Shown: positions 13,111 through 26,600 of the stretch, piece after piece
How positions within the stretch are numbered: the first letter of the stretch is position 1
Layout of the letters: each line of letters opens with the position of its first letter
Origin: Rhynchospora pubera
Lineage: Eukaryota; Streptophyta; Magnoliopsida; Poales; Cyperaceae
Assembly: GCA_028095005.1 (NCBI GenBank)
Contig: CM051459.1
Coordinates: forward strand, 3,897,190 to 3,961,189
Reading direction: 5' to 3'
DNA: 64,000 nucleotides
Notes under the pieces: model-generated
The model's database searches: none
Told to the model about the DNA's origin: nothing
Seen by the model: the letters and a program-made list of their open reading frames with translations, nothing else
Program-made: the position numbers and the translations under genes

Positions 13111-13807
13111 CTTTATAATATATAAAAATATCATTTGACATGAATATGTTGTCCATTTTCAATATTTAAGGACAATATTGTCTTGATCGGCGCTGAAGAT
13201 AAACAATACTCAGTGATTTAAACAAATAGAATTAATAAAAATACGTGAACAACTAAAAAAATAATTCGAGAGTTGCTTAATTTCGTATTTCTTTTCTATT
13301 GACTTGAGAGTTTCTATTTTAAAATTGAATGCAGAAAAGTTCACATAGAAGTCAAAATTGTTACACAATTTAACCAAACTTTAATAATAATTCTTAATTT
13401 CGGCTTTATATGGTTTAAATGTGACTTTAGATGGGTGCAAATCTATGTTCAATAATAGTTTAATATATATTACAATATTTGGGGAAAAAAATTTGTAATA
13501 TTGTTCTAATATAGATACATCATGGCCTTATTTGATGTATATATGTTTCTTTAGTTTGATTTCTTTAAAATCATTTCATGACAATTCTGAATGTCCAACC
13601 ATGTATGTCTATATATGCATAATTCACATCTGATACATAGGGATATATATATCAAAATGAATAAATTATAATGGACTTACTAATTTCTTTATTTTAGATA
13701 CGTTTATTTGTTATGTATATCACATTTATCCTGAGCACCCTTCAACTGAATTTTCTGAACAGAATCCTATTCTACTACGCACTATTTCCTTCGCATTATT
13801 TTGTTAA

Positions 13808-14800
13808 GTCGAATGCTTTAATTTCAAATGGATTTTATTTTTTTTTAAATAAAAAATGAAAAGAATTCATATGGACTATTTATTTCATTTAAAAAAAACA
13901 AAATGACAAAGCAAATTTAGCTGGTCTGTTCGTTCATGTTTAAAAGTCGAATGCTTTAATTTTAAATGGATTTTGTTTTTTCATTTTTTTAAATAAAAGT
14001 TGAAAAGAATTCATATGGACTGCTCATTTCTTTTTTTTAAAAAAATAAAATAAAATGACAAAGCGAGTTCAGATAGTTTGTTCGTTCATGTTTAAAAATC
14101 GAATACTTTAATTTCAAATGGATTTTGTTTTTTTCTTTTTTTAAATAAAAATAAAAAGAATTCATATGAACTATTTATTTCTTTTTAAAAAAAAACAAAA
14201 TGACAAAGCGAGCTCAGCTGGTCTGTTCGTTCATGTTTAAAAGTTGAATGCTTTAATTTCAAATGGATTTTATTTTTTTCTTTTTTTTAAATAAAAAATG
14301 AAAATAATTCATGTGGACTATTTATTTCTTTTTTAAAAAAAAAATAAAATGACAAAGCGAGTTCAGCTGGTCTGTTCGTTCATGGTTAAAAGTCGAATGC
14401 TTTAATTTCAAATGGATTTTGTTTTTCCTTTTTTTTTAAATAAAAAATGAAAATAATTCATATGGATTATTTATTTAAAAAAAAATAAAATGACAAAGCG
14501 AGCTCAGCTGGTCTGTTCGTTCATTTTTAAAAGTCGAATGCTTTAATTTCAATTGATTTTTGTTTTTTCTTTTTTTAAATAAAAAATGAAAAGAATTCAT
14601 ATGGACTATTTATTTATTTTTTTTAAAATGACAAAGCGAGTTTAGCTAGTCTGTTCGTTCATGTTTAAAAGTCAAAATGCTTTAATTTCAAATGGATTTT
14701 GTTTTTTTATCTTTTTTTTAAATAAAAAATGATTACAATTCATATGGACTATTTTATTTCTTTTTTTTAAAAAAAATAAAATGACAAATCTTGTTCAGCT
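13808..14800. repeat. minisatellite, about 140-bp unit, seven copies
   Basis: Units begin at about 13808, 13946, 14098, 14243, 14392, 14533 and 14671, giving spacings of 138, 152, 145, 149, 141 and 138 bp. Each holds GTCGAATGCTTTAATTTCAA, a T-run, TTTAAATAAAAA, AATTCATATGGACTATTTAT, an A-run and AATGACAAAGCGAGTTCAGC with CTGTTCGTTCATG. Most length variation sits in the A and T runs. Non-coding. Confidence 0.9.
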
Positions 14801-16536
14801 ACTAATTTGTCAAGAATTTATATGACAAGGTGGAAAAAACACTCTGACTAACCCGCTAATACAACAGAATCACCTGAAATCAATTTCTCTTGTTTAGTTT
14901 TCGAACTTGGGAGTTGGCACTTGGCAGAGGTTGAATAAGAAATTATGTAGATGAAAAAAATTTGGTATATTACTTTTAAAAAAATGAATAATGTATGGCA
15001 TCATTTACGGACAAAAATAATGAGGTTTTATTTGCCAAAATTTCAAGGTGCTTTTCCTAATAATTATCATGTTATCTCTGTACTTGCCAATAATGTCTAT
15101 GTGTTTAATTTTTAAAAAAAATTAATGAAAAATCCTATTTTGAGTCCTTCTTTTTTCTTTGTGGCACTTGGTATCCAAAAATTTCCAATTCTACTTGTTT
15201 CAATTGTGCTTCCTTTTAAAACAAACCACAGTTAGTAATTTAGGGAGAATATCAAGGAATGAATTTGGATAATAAATGCCCCCCAAGAATACCAAGAAAT
15301 GAATTTGCAATAGTGTGATAAGATTATTTTCTTGGCAGTTGATGTGTGATTGCATCATTTATATTTTTCGATATAAAATAGTTTTAACGAATCAAAAGAA
15401 TTAAAAAAATAGATCGGAATAAAATATATATAATAAATAAAAATAGTTAAAAGTAGTATTTGCACAATTATGAATGAGCTAAAAAGACGAACGGCTACAA
15501 TATAAATTTAAGTCAAACTGGATTATACAAAATCAATTTAGAAAGGTTGACGAGTAATTTTTTTTTACTTCACTATAATATGATTTCTTAAAAATTTTAT
15601 AATTATCAAAATTTTTGAAGAGAGACTGCAGTGTACAGCCCCTTAGTTCAAATGTCATCGACCACAATTAATATTTGAATTAACTAAAAAAATAGCGACA
15701 TGAAAGTGTTTATGTTGAAAGACAGATCAGATTTGACCTGTACTTTTTTTCCAATCCTAAATGAAAATACAGCCATAATAGTTTTTGAAATATAAAAAAT
15801 TTCGCTGAATACATAACAAAAAGCGAAGAAAACATAGTTTTGGTCAAGGGCGTCAAAACATAAGTTTGTGAGTTGTGACTATTTCTCCGTAAATGAACGT
15901 GGAAACTGGAAACGGCTCGCAGCAACTCTGAGCTGGAAGTGGATTAGACCCCACGCCACGCCTCAAGTTTTAATTTTTAAACCACGGTTGCACTAGGTCT
16001 ACATGTCAGTAATGAACCAAAACCTTACTAAATCACAACTACCCAGACGCTACTGCTCCCCAACTCTGTATTAGTTTATTGTAATTTTTATTTGGGCCCT
16101 TTGACTATTGCAGAATTTCATTGATCTAAGTATAATTTATTACTTATGCATCATAAGAATAACCTATGTATGATTTTCTAGACAAATTTAGGCCTAATTA
16201 AGCAGGGCAAAAAAACATTCCTCTTGTAAGGTTTAAAGGTTAGGTGCATATATTATTACTAACAGTAATAGTAACATTTTTTAGTTAATAGTTACGTGTT
16301 TGGATTTTAATTGAATAAGAAATATGAATAAGAATTTTGAAATGTGTGTCTGTTCATATTTTTTATTCATATTCAAGGATTTTGTTAGAATATGGATAAG
16401 TACTCGAATAAACTCAAATTTCTTATTCACGTGTTGTTTAAGTTTTACGCGAATAAAAAATTTGGATCTTATACCTGAAAATACATAGTTGACTTTAATA
16501 ACGTCCGACATGCCTCCAATATGTTAATTAACATTT
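14801..16536. other. intergenic, no gene seen
   Basis: AT-rich, with no family-like ORFs. It may include the remainder of the Helitron whose 3' end is at 13078. Confidence 0.45.
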
Positions 16537-16566
16537 TTATAGTATAGTATAGTATAGTATAGTATG
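16537..16566. repeat. (TATAG)n microsatellite
   Basis: Five to six copies of the pentamer TATAG in intergenic DNA. Confidence 0.85.
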
Positions 16567-16839
16567 ATAAATCACTCAAATTTTGATGGGATTGAATTTT
16601 GTTAGGGTAATGGGAACATTATTAATTAATTAATTGTTCGAAACAACAGTTAAGAAAGATTGGGGGAATTGAGAAATGAAAAATAATTAACTATTCTATT
16701 TGAGAGGTTAGCTGAAGAAATGTGTTACTTGTTTGCATAATCATTTGAAGCAAGTAAATATATATATATATTTTTTCTTTCAGTTGAGAAAAACACATGA
16801 AGAAGTGTTGATAGAAAAGTGCACCTTGTTTAATTAACA

Positions 16840-19800
16840 CTAGGGTTGGACATCGAGCTTCGCTCGATAAAGTAAAAAAAATAAAATAATTTAAAGTTTA
16901 ATTTTCAATATATAATTAAATTTATATACAATAAAAAATGTGAATATATGATTAAAGAATAATCATTAACATGTGTTTAAGAAATGAACAAATTAGTTAA
17001 TGCACAAAGATTAGAACAACAAATTGTTTTAACAGGTTGAATAGCAAAAAAGAAAAAAATGATTTAGACGTGAATACATTAAGAAAATCGAGCTTAAAAG
17101 GTAAACAGTTCAACAGGGAAAAAAAAGGAAAAAAAAATTATCTAAAAAGTCCATATATTAAGAAAAAGGACATCTTGAAACATCATTTATAATTTCGTAT
17201 TATTTTTTTTTAATAAGAGACATATTTTATTACAAATAGTAAACTCTCCGTTTTTGTTGTTTTTGAAACATGTTTAGAAGCATGCAGGTCCGTATAATTT
17301 ATATATTTAGTTGAGGTAAAATATTTTGCATTATTTAAATTGACGAATTAATTTAATTTTCTCATAGTTAATGACACTGCGTGTGTTTGAGCATTACGTC
17401 TCTACGGGTGGTATGCTTGATATGTAGTAATTATATTTAATCAAAACTGCATTTCTGTGCTAAATTGTATTTATCTATAATTTTTAATTGGAGAAAATTA
17501 TATTTAATCAAAACTGTACTTCAGACCCGAAGCAAGAAAAAAAATCTTTCCACATAAACCCGAAAAAAATATTAATCTCAGATTGATTTAAACTAAATTC
17601 TTTCATCTGTATTTCTGTGCTATAGTGATGTGGCAAATACCAATTAAATTATGTTTGTGGCCGAATACTTCGAACACCAAACACAAAATGCTACAGTTCT
17701 GTGTTACAATTCTTCCAACACCAATAAAATAAAAAAAAAATTAAATTGCTGCAAATCTTGTCTAGGCTTCTGTAATTTCTAGAAGGCTGCAAAAAATACA
17801 AAAATTACTTAATAGAAGGACATGGGCAGTTGCCTTTATAAACTTGGAATTTAACTAAATAATTTGCGAAATTCAATTATGTTCCCAAATATCATATAAC
17901 TTAATTTTTTTATAAATACAATCAATAAGGCATTCTGACATACAATTATATGAATAATCAGGTTCCACGAAAAAATTATTGCTACATGCATCAGTACCTT
18001 TGAGCAATGAAGATCAGAAATACGGCGGCAAACTACAATGGAGAAGCATAGGCTCATCTCCACACCTTCCACTTTTCTTATCCTCTCCTGGTCGATCATT
18101 TGGAACAGTAGTCGCTGGCGATGGCGAAAAGGGGTCGACGTCGGCGATTCCAAATAGTAATCGCTGGCGACGTCAAATTGGTGTTGATGCTGATGCCACA
18201 GCCCAGAGAGATGATGAATACGGATAGGAGGAAAGGGAGTGTGGTGGACTGGTGTTCTTTCATCTGTTATATCAGTAATAAACACATGAATAAACAAACA
18301 ATTGCATTGACCTTGGATGCATGAGGAGAGTGGATATGATTAAAGTCAGAAATTGTGTATACTGCTATCAATTTGGAACTTCTAATTTCTGAAATTCAGA
18401 AATTATGTATACTGCTCTTAACAAAAAGCAAAAGCTAAAATCAAAGCGCAAAATAGAAGAGGAGAAACCTTGTGCGAGGATGTTGTTGCACTGGAGGAGA
18501 CGAATCTATCGGCAACATGACCAACAGCAGCGATCGACAATTTGATGAATATAATCCAAAATTTGTATTTTTACTGGTTTTGGGAGATATTATTGCTGTG
18601 ACAGTTGTACGCCTTCGATTAGAAAGGGCTTCGCGAACAGTTGGTTGATTAAGGGCTTGACGTCTACTATCTGTATCAATGTCTTGAAAACATAGAATTA
18701 TATATCCTAATGCATTCGAGAAAATGTGCACTGTCGGGTCCATTTGAAACATCTAACAGCGTTGCTAAAATCAACGGAGGTGGTTCAAGTTGTGGAAGCT
18801 GAACTCTTCCTTGATGGCAGCATAGTGTATAAATAGGATGATTTTTTCGAGATTCACGAAGACATCTCTCTTCAGACCAAAAAAACAACATGGCACTTAG
18901 AGCATTCAATAGTAGGATCACCAAAGTCCAGCGGATTAATAACTTTACCTAAATTTCCAAAATAAGAGAAAAATTACAATGTTACGTACAAAAATTTTTA
19001 TTGCAAAAGAAACTCAGTACATATAGGTTGCGATCTGTACCATTATTATTGACAAATACATCTTGGATCTGGTGTTCGACGAATAGTGTCCAGAAGATGC
19101 ACCATTCATTTCAGCTGCATTATTTAATTAGTGAGTACGGCAGAAGTGTTCTAATATGACAAAATTTTTATTTCTGAAAGATTAATTGAGTACAAATATT
19201 AAATAAAGGAAAAGAGCTTACATATTAAATTTCGAGTAACAGAAACAAGACTTGAACACAACTCATATGTTTTGTTAGAACACTTTCTAGGACGTCCCAT
19301 GTTGATCTGTTAACCATTTAATAGAGATAATTTAGCAATCATAATGAAATTTAAGGAAAATACTATATTTTTAATCACAGAGTTTATAATCATCGGAGAT
19401 AATTTATGTTGTTTTTAATCAGATAACCATCTCTACCATCAAGAGAGTTGATGAAATAACAGTATTTACGGTACCAAATATATATTTACCAGTATTAACC
19501 AGTTTTCATAAGTTTTCAGATTGGTAATTCCAGTATTTACCAGTTAAAATAATTAGTAGTAGTTGTAATTTTTGTGGGTCCGAGTTAGCAATACAAGTAG
19601 AGATTTATGTTGCTTTTGGTTAATTTTACAGATTCAATTCATGGTGCTAACATAGCTTCAAGGATAGAATGGTTGATTCTGAGGAACCCACCCACTACAG
19701 ATAAAATAAGTAGAAACAAAGCAGAGTGAGGGGCGATTTAGTTTTTTCATAAACAAATTTTCAGATTACAGGATGCAGCATAGAATAATATAAAATTATT

Positions 19801-20528
19801 ACAATGTACTAATAGAGAACACACCTCTGATGAATGTCGAGAAGATGATGGCCCTAAAAAAATAAGCTCTAGAAAATTTTAGATGGAAAAATTATATTCT
19901 CACTGCATAAATAAGAAACGGTAAGAGCAAAGAAAGAATAAATCGAATAAAGAAGAAAAATAAAAAACCAAGTAAAATTGGATCGAGATTGTCAAAGGGA
20001 AATAAAGAACCAAGTAAAATTGAGAAAAAAATAATTTGGCAGGGCTCGGAAGGGACCTACCTCCTGATATGCAGAGGGTACGGAGAACTCTCCTTGAGTT
20101 TGGATAGTGAAAGAGAGGAAATTCTTGAGCAAAGCAGAGAGAGAGAGAAGAGGCGGAGGAGTTGGCCGAGCATAGAGAAACGGGTGCTCTATTTCCTTCG
20201 TTTTTCGGTTGGAGGCCATAGAGAGGGGCATGAGAAACGAAGCATACAGTAGGAGGAGCGGCGTTGTACAGAGGAAGATCCGAAGAAAAATCTAGAAATC
20301 GACGATGAGAAAGAAAGGGTGCATCAATTAAGAGGAAGTAAGATGCGATGGCAACGGTGTAACGGGTTGTTATCGGGCTAGTAAAATCTGGTGCATATAA
20401 AGTCACGTAGTAGTACGCCACAAAAATATGAAAAAATCTCTGAAGGTTCTCTCACCGTGCGAATTAGCGAACGGTTTGCTTTAAAATCCGCGCAAAAAAA
20501 TTACGCGGATTATATTATACTATATAGA
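16840..20528 (-). mobile_element. Helitron with decayed Rep/helicase, both ends defined
   Basis: On the minus strand the 5' end at 20528 reads TCTATATAGTATAATATAAT after a host A, a typical plant Helitron 5' terminus. The 3' end at 16840 is a perfect hairpin (ATCGAG CGAAG CTCGAT), then GTCCAACCCTAG and a host T. The 3.69 kb element therefore sits in an A-T dinucleotide, as Helitrons do. A relic of the Helitron replicase-helicase N-terminal region lies inside in the same orientation (18959-18676). The rest is AT-rich, with no intact Rep (HUH) or helicase motifs, so the element is not autonomous. Confidence 0.8.
18676..18959 (-). pseudogene. Helitron RepHel N-terminal region relic, frameshifted
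   Basis: Minus-strand translation gives ECSKC, then WSEERCLRESRKNHPIYTLC, CHQGRVQLPQLEPPP and FLECIRIYNSMFS. This matches the conserved block upstream of the Helitron_like_N domain in plant Helitron proteins (C..CGA..WYEER.., CC.QG...LP.L..PP, ..F...IR.YNSMF). The reading frame shifts at a T-run between the CSKC segment and WSEER, and nothing downstream continues into Rep or helicase. It is a dead fragment that confirms the identity of the surrounding element. Confidence 0.75.
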
Positions 20529-21182
20529 TGCACGTCTTCGAGTTGTTTTTCCAAGCGCCCCACAAAAATATTGGAAGGACCTGGTCCATAATGTACGGCA
20601 ATAATAAACCAAATATATTATATCTGGGAACTAGAGAGGTTTTTTTTTCGATATCAAAAAATTGTTGTTATTGACCCCAAAAAATTTATTCTCATCCAGA
20701 ATATCTAATCGAATGGTTATTGAAAAGTTGCATATATCTTTTTTATTGTTTAGATGGATTGCATATAAAAATTAACGTAACTTTACCAAGTGGTTTGAAA
20801 ACAGAAAACAGTTCAGATCTGAAGGTGTTTGATCTACTACAGCTATTTGACCTGTAAATTGTATCTAAATGTAACTATAAATAATACGTCTACTGATTTA
20901 TATTTTAATTTGGTAAATATTTTATCAAATATCGCGGATATTATATAATTTAGATGTCAATATATTTTCAACTCTTAGAAATGGGAGTTCACTACGGGCA
21001 AAACGAGATCGCATCCTTTCATTTTGAAACGCTTTATCACTCACCATTTCTCAAATAAAATTGAAATTATCTTATATTCTTATTAGTTTACATGTCGATT
21101 TCAATGGATTACACGAGCAGCTTTTTTTTTTTGAAAGACTTTTTTTTTTTGAATGATACACAAGCTCTAGTGTTCTAAATAC
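20529..21182. other. intergenic, no gene seen
   Basis: AT-rich DNA between the Helitron and a MITE, with nothing recognisable. Confidence 0.5.
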
Positions 21183-21331
21183 GGCTCCGTTTGGATAGGT
21201 GTGGAAAGAAGAAAAGAAGAGAAGAAGTATTGAAAAGTGTGTAACTTTGTGAAGAGTTTGGATTGTTTATAATTTTTTTTCTTCTCTTCTTCCTTCTTCC
21301 TACTTCTTCTCAACGCATTCAAACGGAGACC
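21183..21331. mobile_element. MITE, GGATAGGTGTGG family, copy 2 (empty site for the CACTA)
   Basis: Starts GGCTCCGTTTGGATAGGTGTGG and ends CATTCAAACGGAGACC, imperfect inverted ends. It carries GTGTGTAACTTTGTGAAGAG then TTTGGATTGTTTATAATT uninterrupted. This is exactly the sequence that the CACTA element splits at 22970/35083. Confidence 0.8.
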
Positions 21332-21700
21332 GTGTCGTGTCATATCGTACCATGTCAAATATATCGTGTCTGGATCATCTGTCGTGTCTAAATGTTTCAT
21401 GTGTCGTACTATGTTGTATTTAAATTCTAAGGGATGGACATGTCATGCCTAAGAACACGTCACCCCTCATGTCCATGTGTCGTGCCATACCGTGTCTCAT
21501 GTCGTGTCGTGTTGTATTTTTGTGCCGTGTCATATTGTGTTTGAAAAATTAATGTGTCGTGTCGCGCCGTGTCCATTTCATCAAAGTCGAATATGACACA
21601 TACTTAGCATACGACAAGTCTAAGTTCTCATACCGTATTCATGTCTTACCGTATCGTATCACCTCGACACCTCCGTACCGTGTTCCTACACGCCGCATTT
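21332..21700. repeat. CGTGTC-rich imperfect simple repeat
   Basis: Dozens of irregular CGTGT, TGTCGTG and ATGTC units spread over about 370 bp. Too degenerate for a fixed period. No coding evidence. Confidence 0.6.
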
Positions 21701-22889
21701 TTTATTTTTTTTTAAAACACCAACGAGTTCCTTAATGCATTGGTATTGAAGAGTCAAACTTCAGACACGTCAATCTTGCGTGGCATTTGTTAAGTTGTCT
21801 CGCCAATAGTCGCCATCGCAGAGATATTATTGTGAAAGACAGACAGCTGGTAAATAGAGGTATCCAGTGAATTTCAACTGTTATAAACACAATGGCGATA
21901 ACACATTATGATTGATATTATATTCGAAATTTTATTTAAATAAAAAATAAAACAAACTTTCTGGTACTTGGTAAAAATTTGTCAAAACATTTGACACGTA
22001 CCTTGAAAAAAATGTTATTTTACGATTAAATTAAAAATAAATATGTTACAAATTGCTCTGACACTCTGGTTGATCGTTTTTTTTTCAATTTAAATAAAAA
22101 TGAATTTGACACTGGATAAAATTTAAGCCATTATTTTTTACAGCTAAGATGTTATATTTATTATTTGATTTTGATAACTAATTGATGCATCAAGTGAATC
22201 CATATGACCTATAACAACACATTTCCTGTGATTCAAAATGAAGATGATTGCAATTATCCATTTTATTCCAGCTAACTTTTGAATTAATTATGATAAGATG
22301 GAAGAATAATTAAAAAAGGAAAAGATGTAGAAAACAAACTAAAGAGGAACAAAACAGAAAAGAATATATGCTACTTAAGTGTAGTCTTATCCGAAAAAGA
22401 GAGAAAAAAAACAAATAATTGATTCTTATTGATACAAAAGAGAAATCATTGCGAACGAAGAAAAAGTCCGAATCTCCAAATATATCATAATATATCCTAA
22501 AAAAAAAGGAGTCTCCCAAGTGATCTGATTGTTAAATTTCATTTTAGTAAATTAAGGATGAGTGTAAATAAGACATTTATTATAATTTAACAAAAAAAAT
22601 AATTTTTTAAAGAATAAATATGAGAGTTTTATGTTTGGGTATTGCGACAGGAAAGGCTTATGAATATATTATTATTTAATCAGCAAACTGCGGAATTCTT
22701 GGCACAATCTTTGCATAATAATTTGGAAGAGACAGTATTAATGTACAAACACAGAGTACACGCTCTCTGTTACAAGTTCTCTTAGTAACTACTATAAGGG
22801 TCAACATATAAGTGGCATGCAATAAAGATTGTGCTTCAGAATTGAAGATAGAAGATTTGGGTTCGTAAATTAAGGATTTTAAAATCACA
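21701..22889. other. intergenic, no gene seen
   Basis: AT-rich flank of the split MITE. No recognisable feature. Confidence 0.5.
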
Positions 22890-22989
22890 GGTTCCGTTTG
22901 GATAGGTGTGGGAAGAAAGAAAGAAGGGAAGAAGTATTGGGAAGTGTGTACTTTGTGAAGAGTTTGGATTCACTACGCGAAATTTTGGT

Positions 22990-23456
22990 TTCTGTAACGG
23001 TTAATAAAAGACTTCTGTAACGGTACACGAAACGTTACTGTAGCCCCCGTTACAGAATGTCTAATAACCGTTACAGATCTATAACGGTTATTAGACAACA
23101 ACCGTTACAGTAGCCCCCTCTTCTGTAACAGTTATTATCTAATAACCGTTATGGTATACGTAAGGGAAAATCTGGTACTGTTTTTTGTAGAACATGTGTA
23201 ACGGTTATTAGATAATAACCGTTACAGAATCCAGTCTTCTGTAACGGTTATTATCTAATAACCGTTATGGTATTGTGGACGGAACAGGTGTGGTGTTTGG
23301 AGAACTTCTGTAACGGTTATTAGGTAATAACCGTTACAGAAGACTTGATTCTGTAACGGTTATTATCTAATAACCGTTACAGATAATATTTATAATTAAA
23401 AAAAAATGAAATTATAATATTCTGTAACGGTTATTATCTAATAACCGTTACAAAAG
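22990..23456. repeat. CACTA left subterminal palindrome array
   Basis: Roughly 18 copies of TAACGG/CCGTTA in both orientations, mostly paired as CTGTAACGGTTATTA..TAATAACCGTTACAG. In En/Spm such subterminal repeats are bound by the regulatory protein TNPA for transposition; that role here is inferred by analogy. Confidence 0.85.
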
Positions 23457-23692
23457 TCTTAATTTTTTTTTTGAGTTTTGCCTGTTTGATTGGCTAGCCC
23501 CAATTTGCTAGCCGAATTGGTACCAAATTGGTACCCAATTTACATTAACAAATGCAGCATATATATATATATCACAAAGCACACATATATCAAACATATA
23601 TAATCATGCATATCACACAAACAATAAACAAAGTATTTACATATATCACAAGTATAATCAAACATGGCAAGTCATCAAATAACACATTTTAA

Positions 23693-26600
23693 TCAAAATA
23701 ATACCCCTTGAATGAAGTCCATAACTTCTGTCACGACACCATCAATCATTTCTTTGTTGTATGGTACTCCAACCGGCTCGATCATCTGCATATTATGATA
23801 AACAAGTCGAAAATATTATTAGTTAGATCATGAAATTCTAAAATCTAATTGTTTGATCAAATGTTATTAGTTAAAAGAATAAGTTACTTACATGAGGTAT
23901 TTCCTGAATTGCTATCCAATAAGATAATATGTTTTTCATGGCGAGCATTGTGAAATATCCACATTCTGTGCTGCCCTTTTGTATCGGACACTAATTAAAG
24001 ATCCAACAAGAAAGATAGTTAAGATTTTGCACAGTTTCAGAAACCCTAGGTAGCTAATATATTTTTTTAAGTCTCGTACCTGAATTTTGTACCAATCAAA
24101 TGTTGTTCGGGTCCTTGCGTTATATTTTCCATTTTCCATAAGGTATCGCTTGTATATCCTGCATACAATATCATTAATAGCTTAAATAGAACCGTACTTA
24201 GTCCTTATCTCAATATCAAAATTTCATTTAGAAACGAAAACTTACTGGGTTATGAATCCCTTAATCAATATCTTTGGATTCTTGCGCTCGATAGAATCTG
24301 CTATTTGAACGGTGCGCTTCTCGACATTAATAACAAGAAGGACCCAATGAAAGCTGCAAGAATAGAGATTATTGTTTTCATGAAAATGAAACAAACATGT
24401 AAACGAGACAATTGATATTTTATTAGTTATAATTGTCCTTACTCTTGTAAATAAGGCAGAACCATATAATTGGATGAATATTGCGCGAATGACTTCATCA
24501 AGTAGTCCGCAGCTTGGTTTTGTTCTTGTTTGATTTTAGGAGCAGTCAACATCTCTGGATCTAATACGGTGATGTTGTTTTCTCCCTCTGAAAGTTCATT
24601 CATCCAAAACCTACACTCACGGATATTAATTCATACATTTTTCACCTCCAATTGAATACGGTACTTTAAAAAAATATTTTAAAGGTTGAAAATTCATACC
24701 AAGAGTACAACTTGACGATCGACACGTTTAGAGATTCTCTTCTAAAGCATTGGAGGATGTCGCACAATTCAACGTTGAACTTAACCTCGCCGCTGTGTGT
24801 ACCCCAAACATCACATTTATGCAACTCAAAATTTTTCTCAAGCTCTGGTTGGAGCATCAATAGTTCATACAATTCTCGTTCGGATGGGTTAAGCTTTTCA
24901 ATTGCATCCTGCTCAAGTAGCGGATCGCGAGCAACAATCGACCCTGAAATAATCAGACACAAAAGAATAGATTATTCGACGTTGAGCAACAATCTACCCT
25001 GAAACAATCAATTGAACTAATTAGGTTTTGGATGAACCTGCACTTGGAACCTTTGGACTCTCGATCACCTTTTTCGCCACCGCCTTGCTTGCATCTGGCT
25101 TCTTTTTTATCAAACTCTGCATTCAATGTCATCACATAATTAATTAGTGAGTTCTAATAGAGATGGATGAAATAAATTATCATAATTAAATAAAACGATA
25201 CCTTGTGGCCTATCTCCACCAAAAATGACGGCCATGGGAATCGCCCTCCTATATTATTTCCTAATAGCTCATCTGACCTACCTGGGACTTGCCACTGACG
25301 AAAATCATCGCCTACTCGGAGAAGATGGATATAGAGTTGTTGATCAGTTAGTGGCACGCCGTGTACGATCTGACCAACAACACTCGGAATAATATTTCCC
25401 TCGGCCACCTTAATCTTCTGGTTAAGATGATCAAGGGAAAAGAGATCGCACGGCGTTTCTTCCTGAAATTCAGTTCGATCAGAAACCCTAATGCTAAGCC
25501 AAACATAAATCTAAATAGAAAAGAGAAAAGTGATCAATATGAACCTGAACAACGCTTCTCGGATCCGGAGGCATATAGCTTGAGGCAACCGTTCGGAATA
25601 ACTGCTCGTTTGGCATTCCTGAGTCTACCTCAGCTTCAACGAATGGCTGGTACGGCGTCACAAATTGTTGCGGTGCTTGAAACTGCAATCCGCTACTGGC
25701 CAACCATTGTTTCACCTCCTGAAAATTATCAAGCAACCGGATGATGAATAATAATTTTCATTCATTTTGATTACATTTTGACTGTCAAAAAGGATTACCT
25801 GAAAAGCTTCTTGTCTCGCCGCATTCATTATCTCCTCGGAGTGAATCAAGTCCCTTTTGGTTTTCTCAGCGGCTTCAGCTGCAACCCTGCTCATCAATTC
25901 TTCAATTTGGTCTGGTGCCATCCATCCTTCATGCGCATCCTTTCTAGGCTTTCTTTTATACACATCTTCCTTCTTGGTCCATAAAGGATATCCCCTGATT
26001 CTTCCTGGATGTTCTGGCCTGTCAACCGCCCGATTTAAGATTTCTTGTTCCGGTATTGACCCGGAATTGATTTCACCAGACATGGCACTCAATCGACTGA
26101 ATGCCTCAATAGTCGACGAATCAGAGCTATGGAACGTGTAAGTATCTAACAAGCAACAAACAAATCTTATTAATAATCACAAAACAGAATGTGAAGTTAG
26201 CATATATAATAAGTATTTACATGTGTAAGTATCTTTATCCTTCGTAGCCACAGTCCTTCCCATGAAATACCTTTGACTCCTCGGTTCCAAATCGCCGATG
26301 GTAATGCTCGTGGAACCGGCCCCTTCAGAATCTCCGGGTATGACAATCTTGTCTGTAGGTTTCCATGAACCTTTTTTTCCTCTATAGCCAGTGGAACCCA
26401 TCCTATGAGGCTCTTTCCATTTCTTTCTCAACTCCTTCGCTTTGTTGCTCTTTTGTACAAAATCTGCACCCGTCCTTTTCTTGAAAAATTCTTCCCATTC
26501 CTTTTGTGAGATTGGGTGTTTATCGCATGGATTTTTTGGATTGTTTGGATCGGCATTTGTGATGTACTCCTCAGCAATCCTACTTCTATAAGCCCTGTGA

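Noticed and set aside
17851..18297. 148-aa minus-strand ORF inside the Helitron
   Set aside because: No domain and a random-looking sequence that overlaps other frames of equal quality.
19900..20421. 173-aa ORF inside the Helitron
   Set aside because: It has a serine/leucine-rich low-information translation and no match to Rep or helicase motifs. Probably chance.
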